Source: Cynocephalus volans
Lineage: Eukaryota; Chordata; Mammalia; Dermoptera; Cynocephalidae
Length of the DNA: 64,000 bases
Direction: 5' to 3'
Assembly (NCBI RefSeq): GCF_027409185.1
Contig: NC_084472.1
Location: 92,830,427 to 92,894,426, forward strand
Shown: one piece after another, positions 49,330 through 62,439 of the stretch
How positions within the stretch are numbered: position 1 is the first letter of the stretch
Layout of the letters: the number at the start of each line of letters is the position of its first letter
Notes under the pieces: model-generated
Seen by the model: only the letters and a program-made list of their open reading frames with translations
The model's database searches: none
Told to the model about the DNA's origin: nothing
Position numbers and translations under genes: made by a program

Positions 49330-52265
49330 ACTGTAGTGTAGGGAGAGCCCTTTCTGCAGCTCAGCATGTTTTCACAGTCTGTTTTTCTCAGTTCCCCTTC
49401 TTGTCCCTTCAAACTGCGCCCTTCCTCTTCAAGTTGCCACTCTACTTTCCCTCACTGCTTGTCTTCCAATTACTTAGTTTCTCAGCAATATAAAGCTGGT
49501 TCTGTAAACGTGCTGTGGAAGAGAGAGCCTCCTTGGGAGTCTCTTGGACTCTTTATTTCTGCAGCTGGAGATTGGAAATGACCTTGGGGTAAGAGGTGAG
49601 TGAAAAGAGCTCTCTAAAACACACCAGAGGGACCAGAGGGATGCTCGGAGATGTCATCCCGACTCACACCTGTTTGTCCACAGAGGAAGCCAGGAGACCC
49701 TCCTGAGGTTTAACTACAGGGATTCATGCTGTTTTTGCATACATCCTAGTTATGTTATAACTAGTCCTTTTCTATTAATGAGCATTGTTCGAAAGTCAGT
49801 TTTAAACAACATAAATATTGAGAACAGTACAATGCTAGATACAATATTCTGTTTTCTTTTTAAAGTGTAAATCTTTTCTGTTTGTTTGAGCTCTGGGCAC
49901 TAGAGCTAATAAATGTAAGTTTTCCCCTTCCTTTTGCATAGATCTAAAGAACTGTTAGACTCAGTTTAAATTTTATTAGACATTTTAAAGAGTAATTGTT
50001 AAATGTGTTTTCCTTTTGGAGGTGCTGGAAATGTTCTGTTCTTATCTGGCAGTGGTTATATTTTGTATTCAGTTTGCAAAATGAATTGAGCTGGAAATTT
50101 ACATGTTCAATTTCTGTTATGTAAATTGAACTTCAGCAAAACTTTCCAAAAAGTGGCTGCTTTTTATTAACAGTCTGAGTCCCCATGAAACAGAAGCAGA
50201 AGCAGACTCTGAGTGGGAGTTTAGCATGCAGGTCACTTATTTTTTTGAAGTAATGCCTTAGGGAACAAGATGTTTTTAAAGGCGGGGAAGGAAGCGGGAC
50301 TGTGCAGAGGGCAGTTTGGCTGAGATGCGGGCCCAATAACAAGCTGCCTCAGCCGCCCACAGGGGGGCGCTCTGGAGCTAAGATGGTCCTTAAAACTAGC
50401 ACTGTCTGGAGTCGGACTGACCTAGCCCAGCCTTTATGCACCACCACGGATGTGTCACTGCATGTGGGTACCTTTGAGCAAGGTGGCTCTCTGCAGCTGA
50501 GGCAGTTCCTAAAAGGGGCTGACAGCTGCTGTCTATCTAGCCAGGACACTCCCAGCGAAAGAGGCAACTAAGTCCTTCTTTGCTGGGGGACCTGAGAGAT
50601 GCATCAAAGTGTCCATCATAACTCTGGAGACCAGGACTTTTGGAGTGAAAGGGTAAAACAAGGTTTTGTTGGCTTTTCATTTTAAAACTCAGTATTATTC
50701 AGTTTTTTAAAAATCCATGTGGGTGTGATCCTGTAATTCAACAAATTAAAATTAGTGTTTGACATGGCACATGCCAGCATCATTATTTTAAAATCATAGA
50801 CAGCACATAATTCTTCTGCCCATGGACATTTAAATTGGCACTTGTCATCTCAAGTTGATAGAGTATTTACGTACATGTAGCTTTAGTTCTATGTCTTCCG
50901 CCAAATTCTCTTTCCCTGGATTTTAGTTTTGGTTTATTTTAGTCAGCATTTGGCTGACTTACTACTTCTTATTTTGACTTCTATTTATGAATTTTCATCT
51001 CATTTAGAATTAACTTTTGTTTAATTAATGAACTAACTGTTGTTCGTTGTGTGCTTTTGATCAACTTAATAACATTTTTTCTTCCCATGGTTACCCTTTG
51101 CTAGGTGAGAGAATTCAGAATGAAAACAAATTTGAATGGGAAGAAAAAGTTTGTAAGGTATGGTGGCCATGACAATGCACCTTGAAGACTTCAGTTACAG
51201 AGAGTGCAATTAACCAAGGGCCCAGCTGCTGCGCTTTGAAATCCATCACAGTGTTTGTGCAGGAGCCGTGCCTCCTATGGACTTTTACCAAGTGTGACCA
51301 AGAGTGGCAGGGATAATAGTGAGGACCCAATCCTGGGACATGCAGGACTTCTTTGATGGCTGAGTTTGGCTTGTGGAATCCTTGACAGCTTTGTCAAAGC
51401 AGTCATCGAAGCTTCCATCCAACTTTCTCTCCCTTTCTCCTTCACTTGGGGGGCAGCTGTAATCAGCTTTCTTCCTTATTTACCTTACATAGAAGTGGTG
51501 GGCTTGAGCCAACTGGACTGAGACTGGCTCAAGAGGATTGTGTGCCCCTCTTCTCAACTTGGCGTTCAGTGACACCATGCTGAGAGCTTGAAACATGGGC
51601 TAAGGTAGGAGCAGAGTCATCAGTCAACAAACATTACAAATCAGGGCTTTCACCCCTTAGAGACCTGGTTGTTAAACAATTATCAGCATCCCACTGCCTT
51701 CATCAGCATCTCACCTCATAAAGTCCTTGCACATCTAATCCTGTATGGTGCGTGCTTCTTGGAAAACTCAGATTAACACAAAAGGGGAGAAAAGACGAAA
51801 TCTGTTTTGGACATACATACAGTAAATAGAAATCTTGAGACCCATCAAGATCATCAAAATAAAATTGCTTTCTCCAACAGGAAAATTATCATCAGCTAAG
51901 GCTAAGTTATTTTCATCAGGAACTAAAACTTAGGATATTGGCTTTTAGCAGAAATAACCCCAGGATTGAGGCAGCACACCTCTTCTGGCTTTGTGGCCCC
52001 TAAAACCTTCCATATTGGATGTTGCTTCCAAGCTCCTAGTCTATGAATTCTTCACTGGGACTGGAATGATTTTTTCCTTAAACTGTATTTCTTACTTTCT
52101 ACACTTCATTTACCATAATAGGCCAACCTCAATTTCCTTTCTATTTCTGAATTTTTACCACCTCTTTGCTGCTCTTGAAAATCACCAGGATCTTTTTTAA
52201 AAATCTAGCCTATTACAAGGCAATTTATGAAATTTGCTCTCCTTTTTTTCTCAAATATGTCACCA
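49330..52265. other. intergenic, no supported gene
   Basis: Nothing is recognised except a GC-richer patch at 50280-50580, which holds a CTCF-like motif (see next). Confidence 0.45.
50351..50372. promoter_or_regulatory. possible CTCF site
   Basis: GCCGCCCACAGGGGGGCGCT resembles the CTCF core (CCACNAGGGGGCGCT) with one or two deviations, in an otherwise AT-rich region downstream of TRIML1. Confidence 0.3.
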
Positions 52266-52271
52266 AAAATA

Positions 52272-52322
52272 GTGTGTGTGTGTGCGTGTGTGTGTGTGTG
52301 TATATATATATATACACACATA
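52272..52322. repeat. (TG)n(TA)n microsatellite
   Basis: TG passing into TA, then CA. Confidence 0.95.
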
Positions 52323-52556
52323 TACTCACACTCCCTAAGGCAAATCTTTCTTACTTCCTGCAGCCTAGGGAACACCTGGTAACACATGAGATTGGAAAGC
52401 TTAGTTTTTAAGCAGTAAAGACTTTATTCCTCCCACAATAGCTCTGTCTCTGCTTTTATACCCAGAGGTCCTGGGAATTGCTCTACTTGGTCTCCTTTCC
52501 CATGACTCTCCCTTGGGTTTTTTCCCTAAACCTGTGACTCACAGACTAATTCTAAG

Positions 52557-52559
<3 letters not shown>

Positions 52560-52599
<40 letters not shown>
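52560..52599. repeat. (GT)n microsatellite
   Basis: Pure GT repeat of 40 bases. Confidence 0.95.
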
Positions 52600-52600
<1 letters not shown>

Positions 52601-52604
52601 TTGG

Positions 52605-54585
52605 CTATACAGCTTTTTAAGAATTGTATTGGTTGCCACAATTTTTAAATTAGAAAATTAATCTAAACATAGAGACTTCCAGCTTCTTTTGAAAAACTGA
52701 TTTATATGGAAATACTAGTCCTTCATTTATATATGGCAAAAACCAGCTAGAGTCCTTTAGTAAGTTACACAATCTTCCCATTTACTATATTCTCTCCCCC
52801 AGCTCATTCAACTCATTTTTTACTGGCTCCCAGAGCCTTGAGAGTATTTGGGTGTATGATCTCTCTTCCAGCCTCTGAGCTAATAGAAAAAACTATTGGA
52901 GTGGCTGTTTCTTCTCTATTCATCTATTTAGACTTGCATTTCTTGCGTTGCATGTTACAGACTCTTAAGTCACCCTCCATCTGAGACTGACAATGAAAGC
53001 TCCCTTCAGTTCTTGAAAAATAAATTAAAGGGGCCTGCATTATACTTCATAGGACATTTAAAAAGACAACCTAAACAGTTTGAAAATGTCTAATTATGCA
53101 TTTAAATTCATTTCCCGTTGGAGAGTATATAAAGATACAGATGTTATGTATTCCCTCTCTATGCCATATTCCAAACCTAGAATACTACTTCGGGTTCTAT
53201 TCAAGGTCTGATGGTAACCTCTTTCGGTACTGTTTTGTTTTGCCTGTAGAATGGTATATGCATTATGCATACAAAGGAAAGGGTAATAAAAATAAAATTT
53301 ACCCAAGTCAATAATATCCTTGCACTTTCATAGCAGCAGAACAATGTGTCACTCTTGGGCTATTCCATCTGCCTCTTTGCAATGGGCTTTCTGCCTATGT
53401 CAGTAGGGAGAAGACTTTGCTAGAAATCAGGTAGTGAAGGCTATTAATTGATATGGTTTAAACTGCTTTATATCATATACTTTGTAAACTAACTTAGAAT
53501 GAAAATAGATTAACATTTTGATCATAGCAGTAACATTTGATTATAAATACCACCTTTATGGCCCAAGTTTGTTTGCCCTTCAGGATTCATCTTCTGTACA
53601 TGCATATGTATGTGCAGTTGGTATGTGGGCAGCCGTAAATAGCAAGCTTTCCCTTGTAACAAAGAATATCGTCTTGTTTCAATAGAGGTAACGAAACCTC
53701 ATAAGTCAACACATGCTAATTTCAAGTTGGTGATCTCACTGGCATAGGCTGTTGTAACAGCAGGGTAAAAGCCCGGTGCTATAACAAAGATAACCCCAAA
53801 TACCATGGATTAAATATCAGGGAATTTTACCTTTCTCTCATGAAACAATCCTTGGCAAATAAGTGGTCTCTGCTGCACAGACTCATGAAGCAACCAAGGC
53901 TAGCAGAATGTCTCTGCCACCCCCCAGACATGGTTTTAAAGCTTCAGTCATGACTATTTCGAGCTAGTGGGAGTGAGGGGGTTAAAGAAGAGTGCAAGTC
54001 CAGAGCTAGAGGTTTTCCTTTTACCACGTGATATAGAAGCTTCACCCATCTCTGCCTCAGCTTCCACTGCTCATCTGGTCACACATATCTGCAAGGAACC
54101 CTGGGGATAACATGCAGCCAAGTGCTCAGAAGAGAACACATCTGGGGGCAATCAGCAGTCTCTTCTGTACTAAAATTTTAACATATGTTACCTGGTTGAC
54201 AGGAATACTTTGAAAATCATACAGGTTTTCATTCCTTTATCACCCTTGGGCTAAATGTGTCTTGGAAGTCAGGATTTTTTGGTTTATGGAAAAGTAATAA
54301 ATTATGTGTACTCTATGCTGTGTAATATCCCAGTGGGGTCTGAAGCAGCACTGCTGAAGCAGATCAATTAATATTTTTGTAGTGAAACATAAGATTATTC
54401 CTACTAAATGGCACTAATGAAGACTAAAAACATCTTCCTGTCAGTGCAGGGCAGGTTTTACCTCCAAATAAGTTTGACTAAACTGAGGAAAACACTTTTA
54501 GGTTTGGATTTTATAACTGTCGATAAGGAATTGTGAAACTGAATTAATGATAAGACCATGTAACTTAAGCATGATTAAGTAATTT
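52605..54585. other. intergenic, no supported gene
   Basis: The part 53690-54170 ('ggctgttgtaacagcagggtaaaagcc' and following) looks like an old interspersed repeat that I cannot name. The rest is unrecognised. Confidence 0.4.
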
Positions 54586-54589
54586 GAGA

Positions 54590-54700
54590 ACAAAATTTTA
54601 TTTATTTTTGTATTTGAACATTCACCTGTTCATATTTGTGGGGTAGAGTGTGTTGTTTCAATACATGCACATGCCGCACAATGATTCACTTAGTGTAACA
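54590..54700 (-). mobile_element. L1 3' end fragment, antisense
   Basis: 'gaacattcacctgttcatatttgtggggtagag', then 'tttcaatacatgcacatg', match the subfamily at 34080. Confidence 0.65.
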
Positions 54701-54771
54701 GCAAAATTTTAAAGGCAATGATAATGATGTGACATCAGAGAATGCTTAAATTCTACCTTTTAAAGTTATGA

Positions 54772-54825
54772 ATATATATATATATATGTGTGTATGTATG
54801 CACTGTGTGTGTGTGTGTGTGTGTG
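54772..54825. repeat. (TA)n/(TG)n microsatellite
   Basis: TA followed by two TG blocks. Confidence 0.9.
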
Positions 54826-55533
54826 ACCACTATACCTACAGTAATGACAGAATGGCTTAGAAGTCTAAGAATAAATGAGTCAAACAGGTTCCACACCCAA
54901 CAGCAACAAAGCTAGTGATGCTGGGAGGATGACCTGGGAGAAGAGAGAATGGGCCAGGAAGGGAAGAGGTCCCTGTGCCCTCTGGGCTAAATTTCTGGAA
55001 GTAGCTTCTTTGAAGAAGTAATATGTTGTCGTTGTGGTTGTTAAGACGATGAGGAAAAGATACTAGAGGAAGCAAAAGAGTGCAAGAGATGGTAATCAAT
55101 GAACAGGACTAAAAAACACCATTGCTCTTCCGCCCGTGGTCCATGACCGACTCCCCCCAGCTTGAGCCCTTTGCCTCCGGGCACTGCCCTGCACTTTCCT
55201 TCTCTTCCTCCTTTCTGGAAGAGCAACTCGCAACTGCATGCTCTTCACTTGGAGCTTGCTAACCGTCCCTGAGTGCTTTCACACTCGGCCGCTCATTTTC
55301 CTCTCTGCAGTTAATATTACACACGATGGAGAAACTACCACTTTTTGTTTACGCTCCAGAATAACTGGTTCAGACACAGGAGTATCACTGAACAGGTGCT
55401 GGTGCCTGATCTATGTAAGCAATGTGAATTTGGTCCCTCCTCTGGATCATCTCAGCTTCACTTCAGGGTCCTGGGAGTTAGCAATGAGGATTGGAAAATC
55501 TCTATGCAAGGATCAGTGTCTCTTGAGGAGGTC

Positions 55534-55960
55534 TTAAGGTTTCTTAGAGCAGTTTTAGGTTCACAGCAAAATTGAAAGGAAGGTACAGAGATTTTCCATA
55601 CACTCCCTGCCCCCACACATGCACAACCTTCCCTGCAATCAGTATCCCCCATCAGAGTGGTGCATTTCTTACAATTGATGAACCTACATTAACACGTCTT
55701 CATTATTCGAAGTCCACAGTTTACATTAGGGTTCACTTGTAGTGTTGTACATTCTTTGGGCTCTGACCAATGTATCTACCATTAGCAACATACAGAATAG
55801 TCTTACTGCCCTAAAAATACTCTGGGCTCTGTCCATTCATCCCTCTTTCCCCAGTAACCCTTCGCGACTATTCATCTTTTTGCAATCCCCGTAGTTTTGC
55901 CTTTTCTAGAATGTCACACAGTTGGACTCATACAGTATGTAGCTGGAACTTTTTGGACCA
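55534..55960 (-). mobile_element. old L1 3' end, antisense
   Basis: 'agcagttttaggttcacagcaaaattg', 'ccccacacatgcacaaccttcc', 'tacaattgatgaacctacattaaca' and 'gactcatacagtatgtag' follow the reverse of an L1M-type 3' end in order. Confidence 0.85.
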
Positions 55961-56408
55961 AGAATTCAGTAGAACTTGCCTTTATGCTGGGATAGACTGC
56001 TTCCTTGCCTATATTTTCTCTTGTGTCTCTGTGAGACATCTGCACACTGTCTTCTCTATTTTGCCTTAATGTAGGGAAATAATTCCCAGTTCTTACCATC
56101 TGTCCTATAATGCCCAAAGATGCCTGAAAACTGAAAACAACTTATGTTTAATAGCTTGATGTGCCACTCTCCGATGGCATATCTCCCCCGGGAGGATCTG
56201 ATCAGATCAGTCATATAAAAGTACATTCAGTTCTGCTATTGCACTTGTTTTGAAAATGCAAATTTGTTCCAACACAACTGATGTATCAGAGAACAATTTA
56301 AGCATAATGTGAATTTCATGTTTGTTTGTGCATGATTTCATCCATAAGAAACACTAGGTGAACAGAGAAAACTGTACCCGGCTGAACCTAGTCTCCCAGG
56401 AAAGCACA

Positions 56409-56443
56409 ACACAGACACACACACACACACACGTACACACACA

Positions 56444-56486
<43 letters not shown>
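56409..56486. repeat. (AC)n microsatellite
   Basis: AC repeat with two GT interruptions. Confidence 0.95.
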
Positions 56487-56488
<2 letters not shown>

Positions 56489-57067
56489 CTCAGCCATCTG
56501 CCAGCTACCTCATTTCACAGCAAGAGCTATGAGCTGCACCCATTCACATTTGGCATTAACAACCTTCTGTCTGATTCCCTGCCTTTCCTGTCACTCCTGA
56601 TAACCCTCCTTCTACCACTTTGCAATAACTCACAAGCTGCCATCTTTTTGATGTCCATTTCCACGAGCAAACTTCAGATATTTTTAAAGGTAAAGTGCCA
56701 TATTTATTGTAGTGCTTATGTATTTCTTAACCATTAACAAATGGAAAACTGTGCTAGTATATTTATTAGGATTCTGTCTTTTTTTAATGTGTCAATTGAC
56801 AAAAGTTTCTAAGTGTATGCCCATAAACCTGTAAACTCTGTCATTTTTATTGCACAATTTTGCATATAGTGGTGATTTTTAGAAACACATATGTAGCATT
56901 CTAGCCGAACTGATTGCATATGACAGGATGTTAAAATGGATCTCCTCTAGAATTCCACTGAGGGTATGAGATTATATTGTGCCAATCTCCTCGTTTTTTC
57001 TTATGTTAAATTTGCAAAGGAGATGGAAAAAAATAGCATTTTTATTTACTCTTGCTGTATGTGGGCC

Positions 57068-57545
57068 AGTGTTAAAGTTGACTAAGTGAGAGGTTTATTT
57101 GGAAATTAGAGGAGATAAAACAAAATCAGCAGGAGGCCATTAGCCTGAGGTTGGTTTTATGCCTGGAACCTTAGACAAGCAAACTAACTTAGGGTCCTTT
57201 CTTATAACTGATGAATTTTAGGAAAAAACCCATAAAGCTAAATGAAACTTCAGCCAATCATCATCAGCCAAGTAGTCATTAATTGTATGACTAGGGACTT
57301 TCCAACAGATCATACCCAAATAAAGTATATGTCTAGCTGTGGCCAATCAAGTAACCTTTTTACTTTGCTTCCACGGTCAGCACCTGAAAGCCTGCTGCTC
57401 ACACTGCTATAGCGGTACTCTCAGAACCTCTTCTGGGTTTGAGTGCTACCTGATTCATGAATCCTTTAATGCTCAAATAAACTCTTAAATTTTTTGTCTG
57501 AAGTTTTTCTTTTCACGGAGGCTTTCTTTAGAAAGAGTAACCTGG
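57068..57545 (+). mobile_element. probable ERV LTR
   Basis: Ends in a retroviral LTR-like block: 'cctgattcatgaatcctttaatgctcaaataaactcttaaattttttgtctgaagtttt', with a poly-A signal. The subfamily and exact ends are uncertain. Confidence 0.5.
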
Positions 57546-57772
57546 GCACCTGGGTCCCTAGATCCTCCCTCTGTGGGAGAAGGATGGGGCTTACTTTCCC
57601 CACAACTCATGGCTGGTAAGAGGGGCTTCGGGCCACCGAGGCAGCTTACTGTGCGTCTATGGAGCCATGTCCCACAAGTGGAGTGGTGTCCACCTCATGC
57701 CCCCCAAAAACCTACAGCCTGGCTGAAGTGGTCTGACACATATGATCAATACCCCTAAAACTCCCTGAAGCT

Positions 57773-58169
57773 TGAATTGTGTCCCCCAAGTTTTATGTAT
57801 TAGAAAGTGGGTCCCCACTGTGACTTAAGAGGGTGGGAAATCCTATTATGGTAATTGAAAGATGGAGCCTTGAAGAGGTGAATAGATTGCAGGACTGTGC
57901 CATAGTGAACGGATTAAAAATGGTGGTCAGGGGGAATGTTTCTGAGGGCTTTAAAAGAAGAGAGAGGAGAGTGTCTCTCTCTCTCTGCTCCACCATTTTT
58001 GCAATGTAATTCCCTGCCATTTCTGAAGTCACCACCAAAGATAGCCTTCACCAGATGTGTTCCCTGGACTTTGGAATTAGCCTCTGAAACTGTAAGCAAT
58101 ACATTTCGTTTTCTTATAAATCACCCAGTTCCACGTATTTTGTTATAAGCAACAGGAATGAACTAATAC
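57773..58169 (+). mobile_element. MaLR-type solo LTR
   Basis: Starts 'tgaattgtgtcccccaag', has 'aatggtggtcagggggaatg', and ends 'ctgtaagcaatacatttcgttttcttataaatcacccag...gaatgaactaata', the standard MaLR layout. No internal region follows. Confidence 0.85.
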
Positions 58170-58539
58170 TCTTGGAAACCAATTAATCCCAAAATGTGAA
58201 CCATCAATGACTTCTACGGTCTTGATGGTGAAAGAGAGAATTGGCTCCAGAAAAATCTAATGTGGCTCCAGAAAAAAAGGGAAATTAATATTATTGTAGG
58301 CCCACTACTTACTAGGTATTGGTTAAAGTGTCGGGTACTTACAAATATTTTATTTCTTTACCATGCTTATAGCTATACCATGATGTAGGCTTATTGTTAA
58401 ATGGTACAATCTCTAGCAATTGGTGTAATTTAGGCTCTTAATAAATATTAGGAATTTGGAAACAGAATAGGGTTTGAATATTTACTTTGTTTCTTAAAAA
58501 GTTTTTGACTTCAAATAATTTTCTTAACTTTTTCAAGCC

Positions 58540-58785
58540 TCATTTATTCAACTGACCTTTTCTTGAGTACCTACAATGGGTCTACCACTGACCTGTTCCA
58601 AAGGACTAATGGATAAAAGACAGAGTCCCTGCCCACAGAGAAAACATCATCATTTAGTTTCCAAAAGTGTTAAAATTTGAACAGTATCCATCTTGCAGCA
58701 TGTTGTGAGGATTAAATGAGATAAATTTTATGAGAGTGCTTCATATTTAGAAGAAGCTCAATAAATGTTAATTTCTTTCTTTCCC
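58540..58785 (+). mobile_element. MIR/L2-type fragment
   Basis: 'ttgtgaggattaaatgagataaattttatgagagtgcttcatatttagaagaagctcaataaatgttaattt' fits a MIR 3' half. Confidence 0.7.
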
Positions 58786-58789
58786 TATT

Positions 58790-61700
58790 GGCAGCCTAGT
58801 GCAAAGAACATTTTTCTGCTGGGAAATCTTTATTTGTGCTCCTCAAATAATATTAACACTGCCTTGGGGTGACTGGCTCTAAATAACAAGTATGGGAACA
58901 ACATTAGAATGAAGGTAACGCTGTGGCTTGGTGAAAATTATAGTAGGATTTTGGTCAATATTCAACATTTGAAAATAATCTTATTATAGGAACAATTCTA
59001 GTGTATCCAACTTCATTGTTTGGTGAGATGTACTGGAACATAATCCCTTCACCACTGACAAGGAGAAGAAGGAAACAGGTGAGATTTTGAGTGAAATTAA
59101 CAGAAGTCCATATTAGCACTCTTGGGTTTCTGAAAGAGCCTGTTACAGTCAGTGTAGTAACTTTAAATGTGCAAAAAAAAAGAGTTAAAGATTCCTTAGT
59201 ACAGTGATACTGTGATCACTGATTCACAAAGGGCATAATCAAATTTCTACTAACCAGAAGAATATCCTTTCCTCATGTATAACTAGACTGCTATTGTCAA
59301 GAAAATAGCAGCTCACTGCAGAGGTGCATTTGCTTCTTTGGCAAATTTGTAAGGAAATCCCCACAGCCCTCAAAACAGAGAGAGTGAATGAGAAATACCA
59401 CCAGCAAAAGCCCCCTGGAACACCCTGTAGTTGAACAAGGTGGGCTTATTGGTGCTGGTGACAACAGAGGAAACCCCAGTGTGGGGACCCAAGGGATTTC
59501 TCAGGAAGAGGGTGCTAGAATGGGCTTGTTATGGAGTTTGGGCTTGTGTTAGGTGATTTGGGGTGAGTAATCAACGAAACATGGATTTTTCTCTGGTGCT
59601 GTCAGAAATCGGTAGAAATTCTACGATGAAGTGTGTTAATTTTTGTCTTGGAGGCTAAGGAACGGAGCAGGGCTTAAGCTCTAACTTGTAAAGATGCAGT
59701 TGTTCATGTTAGCTGGGAGAAGGGGGTATTTGGGCATTATTGTGGTTTGCACAGTGTTCTTGTTTTTAATCTCTACTCAGACATATGTATGGAGTGATGT
59801 TGTTTTTGTCTCCCTCTGTCACAGTCACAGAGTGGCCTTGTCTGATGTTGGTGCTCTGTGACATTGTTTCTGTTCCACAGAACACCAGGCCCAGCTGTGA
59901 GTGTTGGGCCAGCTCCTGCTGCTTTTTTTTTCTTTCTTGCCTCTTCTACCCTCACTCGCATCTGCCTATTTTCTCCTAGTCCAGTAAAAAGGGGCTGTGA
60001 CAGACCCAACAGAAGGAGCTATTAGCCACTGACATCTGGAACAGGCCTAAGGCTTTTAAATTTGCAAGCTATGAGAAGGAGATAGTCTGCTAAAAGGGGA
60101 ATAGAGGAGAGGGAGGGAGGGATCAAAACAGGGAGTTTAGAGAAAAAGAGAGGGGTCGGAGAGAAAGACAGGGACAGGAGAGACGGAGGGGCCACAAGAC
60201 ACTTTCCTTCCCAGTCTGTGAGGTTCTTACAGACTCCTTGGTGCAAGAACACGTAAGTTATATAAGACTTAGTCATACATAGGGATGCTCTTTTGAAGCC
60301 CACCAAATCCATTAGTGAATGATATTGTACAGCTCCCTTGGAGGTTGGTATATGTTTTGCTTTGACAATGCAGAAGGGTCCAAAAGCTCCCGTTACATCT
60401 CTCTCACGAGTTACATTTGAGACAGCCCTGTGTTGACACCAGTCCCTCACCCCTGCTGTCCTAAACCTTCCACTTATCGCTAGGCAGTTACCACGGGATT
60501 GGCATTATTCCAGGAGCAGGAGGAATCGCTTCCTATAGTTAGTTAGTTAGTTAGTTTATTCATTTATTCATTCATTCATTCATTTATCTATTTATTTATT
60601 TATAGTTTAATAAAACAAAACCAAACAAAAGCAAACTTCAACACAAATGAGCTAAGAGCAGCCAAGATTGAAAAGTTAGAGTTTTCACAATGGACAATAT
60701 CCTGCTGTAATGTTTTCCCTAGAGCATGATAACAAAGTTTGTGATAGAGGGCTTTGAAATACAAAAGTTTTTTGAACAAAAATATGTTTATGTTAATAAT
60801 GAATTATTAATATAATGAATTATCTAGTTCATATATTTAAACTTTAAATATTTTTTGTACCATAATTCAGTCACTCACAAATTAGGTTTAGAGTAGTGTT
60901 TTGAGATATGTTGTAGTGGAAAGGGGAGAAATTTTGTTTGGTGGTGCTAAAAAGCTGTCCCACTGGTGCTCTGCAATGAAACTGAAATTCCACACAGGAA
61001 ATAATTTTTCAGGCAAAATGTCTCTCCTTCTTGGTCCCCTTCATTGCTACAAATCTGCAAGGAGTACTGATAACACAGAAAGAAAAGAACTGGTAATGTC
61101 ACCACAGACTGAGCGTCCAGTGAGAAAAGGCAGGAACTATGGTAGTGTTTTCAAGGGTACACAGCACCCTGGAAGGAATCACAGCCTTTCATGAAATGCC
61201 TGATATGGTAACAGCCAAAAGAACAGGCTTGGAGCAAGTGTCTAAGCAAACACTAAAATTTTCAGGGATTAGAACTTGCTCTGAAGGAAGAGGCAGACAA
61301 CTGTGACCATTGCTGCGGGCTAAGAGCACTGTGGAACTCACAGCCAGGACCCAGGCCAGGCAGAACTGAGACTAGCCCTTCCAATGATGTTTTTGGAGAA
61401 AATTCTATATGGGAACTTACTATATTTCAAGGTAGGAAAAAAAAAAAAAAAACTTTGTAAATAGCATTGCAGAATAAACAGCACATCATTTTTGCTACAC
61501 GTTAATAATGATTTCAGTTATTCTCTTGAAATCTTTTGTCAACATCAAAAAGCCTTTAGGTTTTGTTTTTAAAGTATGGGAGAACAAGGTAAGAAATCTT
61601 ACTCCCTACCCTTTTATAAAATGCTGTGTTGAAGAGTCATTTTGTTTGGAGATATTAGATATAAAGCATTTTTGTTTTTTAGGTTGAGAAAAGTTTTTTT

Positions 61701-61820
61701 TTGCATTGAAACTGTAAGGCCAAGCTGAAGACAACAAAAAAATACCTAAATATATCTTAAAATTATTATTACCTCTTGAGCCAATATGACCTTCAGAACA
61801 TTTCTTTTAAATTTTATATA
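58790..61820. other. intergenic, no supported gene
   Basis: Contains the longest single-frame open frame outside TRIML1 (60022-60450, minus, 142 codons). It shows no recognised domain. Its proline/serine/leucine-rich half comes from a GA-rich tract. I do not call it a gene. Confidence 0.45.
60533..60604. repeat. tetranucleotide repeats (TTAG)n/(TTCA)n/(TTTA)n
   Basis: Adjoining runs of related four-base units. Confidence 0.95.
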
Positions 61821-61824
61821 GATG

Positions 61825-61932
61825 CTGGGTTGACCTGTTAGCTCAATTGGTTAGAGTGTGGTGCTGATAACACCAAGATCCAGGCTTTGACCCCTGTACA
61901 AACAGGCTGCCAAAAAAAAAAAAAAAGAAAAA
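61825..61932 (+). mobile_element. tRNA-Ile-derived SINE
   Basis: 'gttagctcaattggttagag' (A box), 'gtgctgataacaccaag', a B box 'ccaggctttgacccc', then 'gctgcc' and an A-tail: the cleanest monomer in the window. Confidence 0.92.
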
Positions 61933-62439
61933 TTTATTTAACTGTTTTTATTTGTAATATATAATGCAAGTGAATGATTCAAAATTCAAGTACAATAAGG
62001 TACATAATGACAAGTATGTATTCCAGACTCTTTCTTTTGGCACTGTGATGAGCCAATCACCCAAAACCTTCCAGCTGCAAAACAGGGAAATCAAATGAGG
62101 CCAGAAACAAAGACAGTTTAAGCCCAGAGCAGTGCCTGAAGGCACCAGATATACCTAAACCCATCTTCACCTTGGAGAAGGGGAAGGGAGCTGAGTACAA
62201 AGTCTCTGCTCCTCGTAGGGTGGGAAGTTGAATTGAAAACCACTGCCATATAAGCCAGAGGAAAGCAGAAAGGAACATTATCTCAGCATTGGCTTCAGTG
62301 GAGCTTAAAAAACATCTGCTTGTCAGCTCTCACCTGGGCTGGAGTCCGAATTTCCACTGTTTATATGCTGCAAGCAGAAAATTTAAATTTAAAGTGCACA
62401 GAGTCTATAGAGCCCCCAGGTACCTAAGAAAAGCAAATG

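Noticed and set aside
49005..49412. 135-codon minus-strand open frame
   Set aside because: Its centre is a His-Thr run made by the TG microsatellite; flanks match nothing.
60022..60450. 142-codon minus-strand open frame
   Set aside because: No recognised domain. The composition follows a GA-rich tract and there is no splice or family support.
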